A DNA stretch of 64,000 bases from CBDCYS01 sp965224215. GTDB lineage: Bacteria > Acidobacteriota > Terriglobia > Bryobacterales > UBA6623. Position 1 is the stretch's first letter; the number at the start of each line of letters is the position of its first letter. Made by a program: the position numbers and the translations under genes. The stretch spans positions 124,001 to 188,000 of the forward strand of contig CBDCYS010000037.1 in assembly GCA_965224215.1 (NCBI GenBank), read 5' to 3'. Below, piece by piece: positions 20,001 through 28,341 of the stretch. Under the pieces are notes generated by a model that was not told the origin of the DNA, ran no database searches, and saw nothing but the letters and a program-made list of their open reading frames with translations.

Positions 20001-20710
20001 ACGGCCCCATTGGCATTCTGGGTAGTTATGGTGAACTCCGAAACCTGATCTAGCAAGGTGCGGTTGGGCAGAAAGTCCAGCCCGTTGCCACGGATGTAGT
20101 TGTCCTGGATATTGATCCCATCGAGCGTGACGTTGCTGAACGACGTCCGTTGGCCGTTGATCGTTGTGTTGGCCCTGCCGGCGGACACTACGCCCGCCTG
20201 CAGGTGAATCAAACCCAGGGGATCACGGTTGATCAGCGGTAGGTCAGCGATTTGGCCACTTGTCACTGTCGAGGTCAGCTCCGCCGTAGTGGTTTGAACC
20301 TGGGACACGCCACCTTCTACTTCGACAACGAACGTAATGTCCCCGATCTCCAGACGAATGGGAGGCAGAGAAGCTTCCGTTGCGACGTCGACCTTGATGC
20401 TTTGAACGACGTGTCGCCGGAAGCCCGGCATCTCTACTTCGATCCCGTAGAAGCCGGCGGGCAGATCAATCGCCGTGTATCCCCCTGTGCTGCTGGTGAC
20501 GACTGCAAAGGTGGCTCCCGAGGACTCGCTACGGATGGTGACCTGCGCGGCTGGAATCGCCGCCCCCGTGGGATCGAGAACGGTTCCGGAAATGCGGCCG
20601 GTTGCCGTTTGCGCGGAAACGAGTGGGGCACCCCCGGTGAGCGTGGCCAGCAAAAGGGCCCACATGTAGAAACGCTCAAACAGCCGACGTGGTGCGAACA
20701 GGAGCTTCAT
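17093..20710 (-). CDS. Oar-like TonB-dependent receptor with carboxypeptidase-regulatory domain
   Basis: 1,205 residues. Signal peptide (MWALLLATLTGGAPLVSA), then a CarboxypepD_reg beta-sandwich at about residues 36-115 (GRISGTVLDPTGAAIPAAQVTI), a plug-like region (ADLPLINRDPLGLIHLQAGVV; NGQRTSFSNVTLDGINIQDNYIRG) and a long barrel ending in Phe (LHLRYSF), the BamA recognition signature. Large Oar-like receptors of this build are abundant in Acidobacteriota and are thought to take up glycans or act in adhesion; the ligand is unknown. A canonical TonB box is not obvious. The 3' neighbour is a remnant of a paralogue. Confidence 0.92.
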   Translation of the reverse strand: MKLLFAPRRLFERFYMWALLLATLTGGAPLVSAQTATGRISGTVLDPTGAAIPAAQVTIRSESSGATFAVVTSSTGGYTAIDLPAGFYGIEVEMPGFRRHVVQSIKVDVATEASLPPIRLEIGDITFVVEVEGGVSQVQTTTAELTSTVTSGQIADLPLINRDPLGLIHLQAGVVSAGRANTTINGQRTSFSNVTLDGINIQDNYIRGNGLDFLPNRTLLDQVSEFTITTQNANGAVSGGSSHVSFTTPSGGSEYHGSLYWHNRNSALSAAEWFSNRQGLPKPVLNQNQLGGSLGGPILKNKLFFYTNYEAFRRRSEALDNATILTAEARRGIFRYVDRNENLQQVNVLRMQALQVDPVAKAILDQIPGPDQINNFDVGDSDRDQLRNTAGYRFLTRNDSDRDAVTNRFDWTLSAKHLVSATYQYTRERNQRPDAGNGYHRIPGVQDFGHTNFLSLAWRWSPGARWSNELRGGFNLAPGDFRTTENRGDILLDGFLFRNPVVNFDPEGRYTNTFNFMNNTAHQRGNHSLRFGVQTQQIRVETFNSGGTLPTFLLNIEPDSQFALADRFFPGGIDSNDFFAAERLLATLGGIVGQAGQRFNVTDRNFGFVPGSEFRRRYSLDSVALYFQDGWRVTPRFTLNLGLRWEYFGRFDERDALMLNPVPGPGGVFDMLRSDAILDFAGGEVGRPLWEADLNNYVPNVGIAWDVFGDGRTAIRAGYSINYVNDEVTQAAQNATRANDGLQQTAREINLDLFLSGPLLEIDTPELKVPRNVSENQALDPLAALFTIDPRLRTPYVQQWNFGIQHDLGWDTVFEVRYVGNKGTKLLRAFDFNQVVLRENGFLDDFLRARSNGFLAQAQMGEFNPEFDAGIAGSQPLTFFRHLKDKGLLSDPTFQGPIKRGEPGDLAFLYIFNGFTEGTEVGFRHNRNALVTDMLTNFSNSSYHAFQTEVRRRAAEGLVFQANYSFSKVLTDSSGTPVRFDPFLDIAQPELERARADFDLNHVFNLNFVYELPFAARLQNKPGLEKLIGGWTISSIFTWQSGAPVSILSGRGTINRVGRGENTAVSNLTREQLDEIVGFRMTADGPFFISESAINPLDGRGVAPDSGEPEPFPGQVFFHPDSGEAGTLQRRMFSGPSALALDFAVNKTTRLTETQSVRFGASFSNFLNHPTFLSGDHILDATQFGRITSSLTGARVIELHLRYSF

Positions 20711-21077
20711 TTACTGGCTTCGAGCCTCACGAACCAACAGCGGGAACTTAGTAGGGAGGCCCCCTCAACGATGCGGCCCTAGCTCCAGAATAAAGCAATT
20801 GAACCAAAGCCGGCGCGGCGACACTCCGTCGCAGAGCCTGGCATTTAACGATTCGGGAAACTTTTTTTGACTGTTTCAATATTTTTCTCGCTCGCTCCAG
20901 CACCGGCCTATGTCCATAGTTCTAAGGTCTAATCACGGTCCACGCGTAGCCTCACACCCGCGTATCCATAAGTTCTAGGGTCACCCTTCTAAAGCAACCA
21001 CCGACCTGGTGGTTCACTACGAAAAATCTAGGTACAAATGCCCATGCCCTCCATCCAAAGGACGGGAAATCCCTTAG
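20711..21077. other. Intergenic region upstream of the TonB receptor
   Basis: No gene. AT-rich around 20860-20895, as expected for the receptor promoter on the minus strand. Two similar short stretches are present (TCCATAGTTCTAAGGTCT near 20912 and TCCATAAGTTCTAGGGTC near 20965), which might be regulatory repeats. I cannot define -35/-10 boxes with confidence. Confidence 0.4.
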
Positions 21078-21082
21078 TACAA

Positions 21083-22881
21083 CCTGAATTATGCACAGAT
21101 TCGGCGTAGCCATCGTCGATGGAGTTGTGGCGATAGCGGCACTCGTGTCAACTCAGTGATTTCGCAAGTCGTCTTTTCTGCTGTTTCCCTCCCCGTTTGA
21201 GCCGCCTCCTGATCCCGGCAGGGCAAAAGCGGGCTGGCAAGCGGCGTGTTCCCAGTACCTTGCGGCGAGTGCATGAAATTTTATGCATGGAGTGCCCCTC
21301 AGCTCAGCGCACCCTCCACCACCGGCGCCAAGCTCGATCCCGGCGGCCCCATCGCCCGCAGCCGTCGCATCAGCCGTTCAAACAGGCCCTTTTCCTGATA
21401 ATGATCGCTGTAGCTGACACCCGTTCTGCCGGCGTGCCGCCAGATCTTGGCCGCCACGAACAGAAAACGCAGCCGCGCCGTCGCCAGGGTGGTGTGCCGC
21501 AGCGTCTCCACGCTGGCCTGGGCTTCGCGGTTGAACAGCAGCAGCCAGCAGTTGCGATTGTAGGCCAGCATGGCCAACTGAAAGTGATTGCGGTTCATGT
21601 CAAAGCGGCGCGAGGGATGGGCCGCCAGCCCGGCGTCGTTGTTGGCCTCCTTGATCAGGTTCTCGGCTCCGGCGCGCTGATTGTAAAACCACACCACCGC
21701 CGCGATCGGCTCGGCCAGATTGGTGACAAACACGCGGTAGGTGTAAGCGCTGGTGGCGAACAACTGGTATTGCTCGGCCGCGCCGGCCTTGGGCTCGTTT
21801 TCGTAACGCAGCGCCAGGAAACGGCAGGCCCGCGCCCAGCCTTGCGGTTGGTAGAGGAATTCGCATTCCGCGTCCGCGTCGGAGCGGGGGGAGGGTTTCC
21901 ATTCTGCTTGCTGCAAGCGCTCGACCAGGCGCCGCGTTTTGCGCGCCACGATGACGAACTGACAAGCCGCCTTTTCATAGGCCTCCACCGCCTCCCAGCA
22001 ATAAAAGCCGGAATCGGCCCGCGCCAGGATTTTCTTCACGCCGCCCGGCAAAGTCCGGAAAGCGCTCTCGAGGTGGGCGGCGATCTGTCGGCCCGTGGGC
22101 CGGTCGCCGTTGCGCAACCCGCCCATCAGGTATTCGCGCGTCTCGGCCAGGAAGGTCAGTATCGGCTGGTAGCTGCGCTTGCCCTTGTTCTTGGGGTTGT
22201 AGCTCTTGCGCCCGCCCATCTGGCGGCCGTAGAGGGTATGCACGGTGGTGTCGGTGTCCAGCGTCACCGTCTCCAACTTCACGTGGGCCGCGGCCCAGAC
22301 TCGTTCCCGCAGCTGGCGCTGAATGGAAAGGATCTGCTTCGCCACGTTGAGGTGCAGCGAGGCCAGAAAGCGCCACAGCGTGGACTGCGCGGCAGACGCG
22401 TCACTTGCAAGATGCCGGTCAGGATGGGGTCGCGAGCGATGAAGCGGAGTTGGTTGAGCCGCGCAAAGCCGACATAGAGGCCGAGCACGAGGGCCAGCAC
22501 GAACTGGTAGGGGCTCATGGCTCGGGTGATCCGTTTGGTCGTGAGGGTTTCTTCCAGCAGCGCTTGGAAACCGAGTTTTTCGAGCAGGGTGGCGACGGGC
22601 AGCAAGCCGCCGTAGGGAGTCAGATTCTTGCCACGGAAGTGATAGGGCGTGGCAGCCCCGATTTTATTGGGCCGCGGGGCCCTCGCGCCGGGGCCTTGTT
22701 TGACGGGCCTTCGGGAGCTATGCTGTTTTCGTTTGGTAACCATTTGGGTGACCTCCTTGGGGTTGACTGGCGAAGCTGAAATCTTTGCCAGCCTACCTTT
22801 TTACCCCATGTTTTCGGGGGTCCCCAAATGGTTCCTGGCGGCTCAGCCCTCACCAGGTGCACCGGCAGTGCATAATTCAGG
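21083..22881 (-). mobile_element. IS1380-family insertion sequence, copy 2
   Basis: A 1,799-bp copy of the element at 9409-11207, with the same 14-bp ends. The 5-bp target duplication is TACAA at 21078-21082 and 22882-22886. Only a few substitutions separate the copies, which points to recent transposition. It lies between the TonB receptor promoter region and the Tad cluster. Confidence 0.95.
21299..22743 (-). pseudogene. IS1380-family transposase, in two frames
   Basis: Same arrangement as in copy 1: N-terminal part from 22743, C-terminal part ending at 21299, with the frame break near 22390. The DDE residues are conserved. A single -1 slip would join the parts into a protein of about 480 residues. 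The identical break in two insertions with different target sites is notable. Confidence 0.85.
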
Positions 22882-23008
22882 TACAAGCGGACTATTTACG
22901 GTTCTGGCTTTTCACGTTATTAAAAGGTACTGCCTGGTACCGCCGTTCTTCTGGTAGCACTGCGAAAGCTCGGCGGAAAGCAAAGGAATCGACGGGAGAT
23001 CCACAATC

Positions 23009-24619
23009 ATGGAACGTGACAGCCGCAGCGAATATCCAAAGAGTCAAGACGCAGGTGGTCAAAACAGAGAGCCACGCTCGTTGCGGGAGTGCCTGCGAGT
23101 TTTCCGCAGGGACAACCGCGCCATCATTCTGCCGGTCTTCGCACTACTTTTTGCCACAATGCTGGCCTTTCTCGGCCTGACATTTGATGGCGGCCGTCTT
23201 CTCTTTGAAAAGCGCCGGATGCAAGTCGCAGCCGATGCGGGAGCGAGGGGAGCGACCTTCGAGATACTTCGAGGCAACAGGAGTATGATCGACTCGGCCG
23301 GCAAAGACGATACGGCGTTGAACGGATTCGAGGACGCAGTGGGTACAGTCGCTGTCATTATCAAGAGCCCGCCTGAGGCCCCGACCGCTACTGCCTATCG
23401 GACCGCAAGCTGCGCCGAAGCCATCATCACACAGGACTTCCCGACCACATTGATGCGTGCCGCCGATACTTTCTCTGACTCGAGCGTGCAGGCCCGCGCG
23501 GTGGCTTGCGTTCAGGCCGACAATGGACCGCCCTGCGTCCTCGCGCTGGATTGCGGCTCGGATGAGATCGGACTGGAAATCGACGGCGACGCCAAACTCT
23601 TTGCCCACAACTGCGACATCATCGTTAACTCTCAGAAGAATCCAGGTTCGATCACCATCAATGGCACCGGCCTTGGCGGCGGAACAGGTTGCCCCCAGCT
23701 AGCCTCTACCGACCCAAAAGGCAGAATCGCGTATGGAGACGAGGGAGACAGTACTTACAGCGGGCTACAGAATTGTGTCCAATGTGATGGCTGTGAAGTG
23801 CCGGATGTGCCTGAGAAGGCCGTTTCCTGTTATGCAGATCCGTACTGCGAAAACCTGCTTCCCACCTCATCGTACTATCCGCAGGGCTGCTACGCAGCAA
23901 GTTCTCACTTCCCTGACCCCTGGAGCCCGGGAGACACACCCGAGTTCAGTCTCCCCAACATTACCAATGGCAACTGGGATAACTTCGTTGACTGCAGCAC
24001 TATCGAGGGAGGGTCTTCGGCACCGACAGAACCCTGCACCGATTTCAGCGATCCAGGCAATCTGGTTTTGCTGCTTCCCCAGGGTTACTACAGTACAGCC
24101 GGAAGTGGAAAAGGAATTGTACTGAACGAGGGAAACGTAAGACTCGTCTACGAGGCGCCCGCGCCCGATTCACCGGGATGCCTTTTCATTGCGGACGACT
24201 TTAAGGTCAATGGAGCCACGCTAACGGCCCAAAACGTCACGATCTACGTAACAAACGTTGAGGAAAAGCTCACCGGCAACCCTCTGACGGTACTCGATAT
24301 TGGAGCGAATTCAAACGTCACGATGAGCGCGCCGCTGAGCGGCACGTATCAGAACATGTTGTTGTTCCTTAGTCGATGGAGCACCAACCTGGCTTGTAAT
24401 GTCAGAGGCGACGCCACTTCCCTGATCGACGGAGCGATCTATTGCCCCACCGGTGACCTGGATTATGGGGGCAACAGCACGTTCGACGTCAATTCAGGCT
24501 ATGCCGCGGTGATAGCAAACCAAATCAGGCTTCACGGCACCACGAATGTAGGAGTCACTTTTGAAGGCGGCACCGGTCCGAGAACGAGCCGGTTTTCCAA
24601 AGTCAACATGGTGGAGTAG
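23009..24619 (+). CDS. TadG-like pilus-locus protein
   Basis: 536 residues. After about 35 charged residues comes a TadE/TadG-type segment: AIILPVFALLFATMLAFLGLTFDGGRLLFEKRRMQVAADAGARGAT, that is one membrane helix followed by the D-x6-Y/F-x3-R-M-Q-x-A-A-D-A motif. The large C-terminal part is exposed, rich in Cys, Gly and Asn, with beta-helix-like character (KVNGATLTAQNVTIYVTN; GNSTFDVNSGYAAVIANQ). There is no von Willebrand A domain. First gene of a three-gene Tad cluster, with the next start 6 bp downstream; likely a minor pilin or assembly factor in the envelope. Confidence 0.8.
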   Translation: MERDSRSEYPKSQDAGGQNREPRSLRECLRVFRRDNRAIILPVFALLFATMLAFLGLTFDGGRLLFEKRRMQVAADAGARGATFEILRGNRSMIDSAGKDDTALNGFEDAVGTVAVIIKSPPEAPTATAYRTASCAEAIITQDFPTTLMRAADTFSDSSVQARAVACVQADNGPPCVLALDCGSDEIGLEIDGDAKLFAHNCDIIVNSQKNPGSITINGTGLGGGTGCPQLASTDPKGRIAYGDEGDSTYSGLQNCVQCDGCEVPDVPEKAVSCYADPYCENLLPTSSYYPQGCYAASSHFPDPWSPGDTPEFSLPNITNGNWDNFVDCSTIEGGSSAPTEPCTDFSDPGNLVLLLPQGYYSTAGSGKGIVLNEGNVRLVYEAPAPDSPGCLFIADDFKVNGATLTAQNVTIYVTNVEEKLTGNPLTVLDIGANSNVTMSAPLSGTYQNMLLFLSRWSTNLACNVRGDATSLIDGAIYCPTGDLDYGGNSTFDVNSGYAAVIANQIRLHGTTNVGVTFEGGTGPRTSRFSKVNMVE

Positions 24620-24946
24620 CGAACGGTGGAGCCGAACCAAAAACAATCGGAGACACGGGAGACCTGGTCAATGTCAACTCACTACAAAGCAGATAAGCAA
24701 GCAGCACGGCGCATCAAACATGAGAAGGCTGGGCCTCAAAGGGGCAGTGCCATGGTGGAACTTGCCTTGACTCTCCCACTGCTGATCGCCTTGAGCATGG
24801 CGGCAACGGATTTCGGCCGCCTGTTCTATCACGGTGTCACCATCGCCAACGCAGCAGGAGCCGGCGCTTTCTACGGTGCCCGCGACAAAGTCTTAAGCGG
24901 CGCCTTCGAAAAACATATGGATCACGCAAAGGAAGATATGACGAAT

Positions 24947-25977
24947 TCTGGTTATCCACTTTACTCTAGTGATGAATCAAGCTATCCTTGGACTCGCGCT
25001 GTTGGCGGCGAAGACCGAGTCTGTTGAGCGACGATTTTCCAAAACATCTGGTGGAGTTCACTGAACGGTTTGCCAGCGAGCAAGCTTGCTGCGAGTATCT
25101 GCTCGGTGTCCGCTGGCCAGCGGGGTTCGTTTGTCCGAACTGCTCGGCCACGAAGGGTTGGACGACCCGACGAGGCACGATGTTCTGTAGCGGGTGCCGA
25201 CGCCAGACCTCTCCCACGGCGGGAACCATCCTGCACAACTCGCGGGTGCCGCTGCGGAGTTGGTTTCTGGCCATGTGGCTGGCCTGCACTCAGAAAACAG
25301 GGCTGAGCGCCAAGGGTTTGCAGCGTGAACTCGGTCTGGGCAGCTATCAGACCGCCTGGCTGATGTTGCAGAAGTTGCGGCAGGCGGATGGTTCGGCTGG
25401 GTCGGGAACGGCTGGACGGAAGTGTCGAAGTCGACGAGACTTACTTGGGCGGCAAGGAGAAGCACGTTCGCGGGCGAAAGCTGGTGGGCAAAGCCTTGGT
25501 TGTGGTTGCGGTGGAACTGCAGGGCCGCAAAATGGGGCGAATTCGTCTGCGTCATGTCCCCGACGCATCGGGACCGAGTCTGGTGGGTTTTGTGACCGAC
25601 TGTGTGGCGTCAGGCAGTCTGGTCCATAGCGACGGCTGGAGGGGTTACCGGGGCTTGAAGAAAGCCGGCTATCGCTATCGGGTCACCCACACAGCGGGAG
25701 ACTCGCAGATAGCCGCCGAGGAATTCGCGCATGTCCAACCTGGTTGCCGCGCTGCTCAAGCGCTGGTTGGTAGCGACGCACCAAGGGAAGGTGAGTAAAG
25801 TGCATCTGCAAGGCTACCTCGATGAATTCACCTTTCGCTTCAACCGTCGAAAGTCCCGCCACGTAGGCAAGATCTTCCACCGACTCGTCGAACAGTTGGT
25901 TCTCCGTAAGGCCTTGACCTATCGAGACATTATCACCAAGCCCCAGCCCACCAACTAGAGTAAAGTGGATAACCAGA
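24947..25977 (+). mobile_element. IS1595-family insertion sequence (in tadE-like gene)
   Basis: A 1,031-bp element with inverted repeats of about 24 bp beginning TCTGGTTATCCACTTTACTC. It is flanked by ATGACGAAT at 24938-24946 and 25978-25986; the true 8-bp duplication lies within these 9 bases. Its length equals the IS1595 element at 47822-48852, to which it is related. Confidence 0.93.
25024..25958 (+). pseudogene. IS1595-family transposase, two frameshifts
   Basis: Start TTG 25024. The N-terminal zinc ribbon is CPNC...CSGC, then VTAGT-like PTAGTILHNSRVPL. The frame changes near 25400 to the catalytic part (GSVEVDETYLGGK; VHSDGWRGY), and again near 25725 to the C-terminal part (LLKRWLVATHQG; YLDEFTFRFNRRKS). 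All DDE/N elements are recognisable but spread over three frames, so this copy cannot make its own transposase. Confidence 0.88.
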
Positions 25978-26325
25978 ATGACGAATATCACCGTCGACGG
26001 TAGCGGCGCCTACCCGGTCGAGGGTGAAGCGGAGCAGTACTGCAAGTGCCCGGCTCCAGATAATACAGTGATCAACTGCGACGAGCTTCTCGCGACTGAA
26101 TGCACGTCTTACGGGCCGCCAAGAGCCTACATCAAGGTCACGATCAAGCAACGCTTTCCGACACTAGTGCCGTGGCCGTTCCTTCCAGACAACACAGACG
26201 TTGAGAGGGTTGCGTATCAGCGCCTTCAGTAGCAGGCTGAGTCTTCAACAGCACGCTGTGGGTCGCGGACGGAAACGGAGCAAGCTGGGCAAGCGATGGT
26301 AAGGCCGGTTCAAGGAGAGATCGAG

Positions 26326-26739
26326 ATGAAAAGACACAAGACACAAAAAGGCGCGGCCATGGTCGAGATCGCCCTGTCGCTATTGATCATGCTGTTGCTT
26401 ACCATTGGCCTCTTCGAGATGGCCCGCGGGATGTGGGTCTATACCACGCTTTCGCACGCGGCTCGACAAGGTGCGCGTTTCGCCATGGTGAGAGGCAATG
26501 CCAGCGCCAGTCCGGCAACGATTGCCAGTATCGAGCAGCGAGTGAAGAGTCAGGCCATCGGACTTGATCCCAACAACATCTCGGTAGCGGTCACATGGGA
26601 AGATTCCGGGACCATGCAGGGAGGCGACTTCGTACAAATCCGAGCAACCTACCCCCTCACGATGATCACCGGATCGGCCTTTTTTGGTCATTCGGTGCTC
26701 AATCTCGGCAGCACGTCCCGGGTGACCATCTCCTACTAG
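26326..26739 (+). CDS. TadE/TadG-like pilus-locus protein
   Basis: 137 residues from ATG 26326, chosen because an AAGGAGAG ribosome-binding site precedes it; the ATG at 26296 lacks one. The N-terminus KGAAMVEIALSLLIMLLLTIGLFEMARGMWVYTTLSHAARQGARFAMVRG is a standard TadE domain with one membrane helix. It carries the Glu after the processing region typical of pseudopilins. Third gene of the Tad group, likely a pseudopilin of a Flp-type pilus. The rest of the tad machinery (cpaA-F, tadB/C) is not in this window. Confidence 0.82.
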   Translation: MKRHKTQKGAAMVEIALSLLIMLLLTIGLFEMARGMWVYTTLSHAARQGARFAMVRGNASASPATIASIEQRVKSQAIGLDPNNISVAVTWEDSGTMQGGDFVQIRATYPLTMITGSAFFGHSVLNLGSTSRVTISY

Positions 26740-27093
26740 GGGACCCCTCGAAGTATCAAGGCGCGGCCGCCGGACTGTCGTCTGCCAATACCGCCGCAGC
26801 TGACTTGCCTGGTTCCGCTCACCATTCCGGTTCCGAGCGCAATGGCTCGTGCGCCGCCGTATCCCTTGTTGTCCCCCCGATGTTGTCGCCCGATGCTGTC
26901 GCCCGACTTTTTGAAGAGGATCTCGGCGGCGGCGAGCGGACCGGTTTGCTCCTACCCCCGTCCGCGTCCGGGGCTTGCGCTGGATGGATTTCCCACCCTG
27001 AGTACCGCTACGTTCGAGCCCGAGCTGTCCCGCTTTTCTAGCGCGTGACGACCGAGGCGAATGAGTAGAAAAGTGGGCCCAGAAATGCGATAC
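26740..27093. other. Intergenic region, possible gene debris
   Basis: About 350 bases between the last Tad gene and the IS630. A plus-strand frame (26879-26990) reads LSPDAVARLFEEDLGGGERTGLLLPPSASG, faintly like the start of nicotinate-nucleotide pyrophosphorylase (EDLGxGDxT), but the similarity stops there. I would not call a gene. Confidence 0.3.
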
Positions 27094-27095
27094 TA

Positions 27096-28285
27096 GTGTA
27101 GTGTCCACGAAATAAATGGACAGTCATTTCTTCCGTTTTCTGGTCCGTGGGCTGCTGCAGCCGGGCTGAATCTTCTCCAAAGTGCGGCGGCAGCGGGAGA
27201 GTTTCTCCGTGATCGATTTGACCGTCGCGGTCCAAAGGAAGGGTTCCTGCTTCCAGGCCCCCAGGAATTCTTCAATGCAAGCCTTCAACTCCTCCACGCT
27301 GCCGAACGCCCCGCGCCGGATCGCCTTCTGGCTCAGTTCCCCGAACCAACGCTCGACCAGGTTCAGCCAACTGGAGCTGGTCGGCACAAAGTGAAGCTCG
27401 AAGCGCGGGTGGCGCTGCAACCAGCCCCGCACTTTCTCGTGCTTATGCGTCCCATAGTTGTCCAGAATTAAATGCAGCGGGATGTCGCCGGGGAACTCCT
27501 TGTCGAGAGTGCGCAAGAACTTCAGAAACTCCTGATGCCGATGCCGCGCATAGCATTGGCCGATGACCTTGCCTTGCAAGGTTTCCAAGGCGGCGAACAG
27601 TGTCGTCGTGCCGTTGCGCTTGGAGTCATGGGTCATCGTCCCGCAACGCCCCTTCTTGAGCGGCAAGCCCGGTTGCGTGCGGTCCAGAGCCTGAATCTGA
27701 CTCTTCTCGTCCACGCACAGCACGATCGCCTGCTGGGGCGGATTCAAGTACAGCCCGACCACGTCGGTCAGTTTTTCCAGAAACTTCGGATCGCGCGACA
27801 GCTTAAAGGTCTTCACACGATGAGGCTTGAGATGGTGGGCTTGCCAGACGTTGTGGATGGTGGACTTGCTGACTCCCTGGCTTTTGGCCATGGTGCGGCA
27901 ACTCCAATGCGTCATAGCTTGGGGCTTGGTTTGCAGGGTGGCATCGACAATGGCGGCGATCTTGTCGCTGTCATAGCGGGGCTTGCGTCCGCGTCCGGGG
28001 GCGATCTCCCAGAGTCCGTCTAGGCGCTGTTGGGCAAAGCGTTGTCGCCACAGAGTGACCGTTTTGCGGTTGATAGACAACTGCTTGGCAATGGCAACAT
28101 CGGAGAGACCCTGGCTCGAAGCCAGCACGATTCGGCAGCGCAAGGCAACCTGCTGCGGGGTGCCATGGGCGGAGATCCATTGCTGCATCTGTTGCTGCTC
28201 GGAGCGAGAAAGTTCGCAGGGAGAGGCCATACCCCAGCATAAGACAGACTACACGGTTTGTCCAGTTATTTATTGGACACTACAC
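27096..28285 (-). mobile_element. IS630-family insertion sequence
   Basis: A 1,190-bp element with inverted repeats starting GTGTAGTGTCCA, flanked by TA at 27094-27095 and 28286-28287, the invariant IS630/Tc1 target duplication. It lies between the Tad cluster and the DUF1549 gene and does not interrupt a recognisable frame. Confidence 0.93.
27124..28230 (-). CDS. IS630-family transposase
   Basis: 368 residues, intact. N-terminal helix-turn-helix pair (GLSDVAIAKQLSINRKTVTLWRQRF; SQGVSKSTIHNVWQAHHL). DDE catalytic domain: VDEKSQIQALDRTQP, LILDNYGTHKH, SSSWLNLVERWFGELSQKAIRRG. The motif spacing is that of IS630 enzymes. No frame damage, so the element may be active. Confidence 0.95.
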   Translation of the reverse strand: MASPCELSRSEQQQMQQWISAHGTPQQVALRCRIVLASSQGLSDVAIAKQLSINRKTVTLWRQRFAQQRLDGLWEIAPGRGRKPRYDSDKIAAIVDATLQTKPQAMTHWSCRTMAKSQGVSKSTIHNVWQAHHLKPHRVKTFKLSRDPKFLEKLTDVVGLYLNPPQQAIVLCVDEKSQIQALDRTQPGLPLKKGRCGTMTHDSKRNGTTTLFAALETLQGKVIGQCYARHRHQEFLKFLRTLDKEFPGDIPLHLILDNYGTHKHEKVRGWLQRHPRFELHFVPTSSSWLNLVERWFGELSQKAIRRGAFGSVEELKACIEEFLGAWKQEPFLWTATVKSITEKLSRCRRTLEKIQPGCSSPRTRKRKK

Positions 28286-28341
28286 TAGACACAGTTTGAT
28301 TTGATCGATCGAGCAGGTGACGGACCGACTTCAGTTCAGTA

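Larger units (their letters stand above)
24626..26232 (+). pseudogene. TadE-like protein interrupted by IS1595
   Basis: N-terminal part 24626-24946: GSAMVELALTLPLLIALSMAATDFGRLFYHGVTIANAAGAGA, the TadE pilin-like motif with the E-x-A-L-x-L-P core and membrane helix. The C-terminal part is 25987-26232. Excising the IS and one copy of ATGACGAAT gives a continuous frame, KEDMTNITVDGSG, and a protein of about 190 residues. It starts at GTG 24626, 6 bp after the TadG-like gene, so it is translated from the same transcript. The insertion should also affect expression of the next gene. Confidence 0.88.

Noticed and set aside
20932..20948. 17-mer ATCACGGTCCACGCGTA repeated at 40403-40419
   Set aside because: No larger similarity around either copy; could be chance, so not reported as a repeat.
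26879..26990. nadC-like reading EEDLGGGERTGLLLP
   Set aside because: Similarity is limited to about 20 residues and the frame then loses all resemblance; too weak to call.
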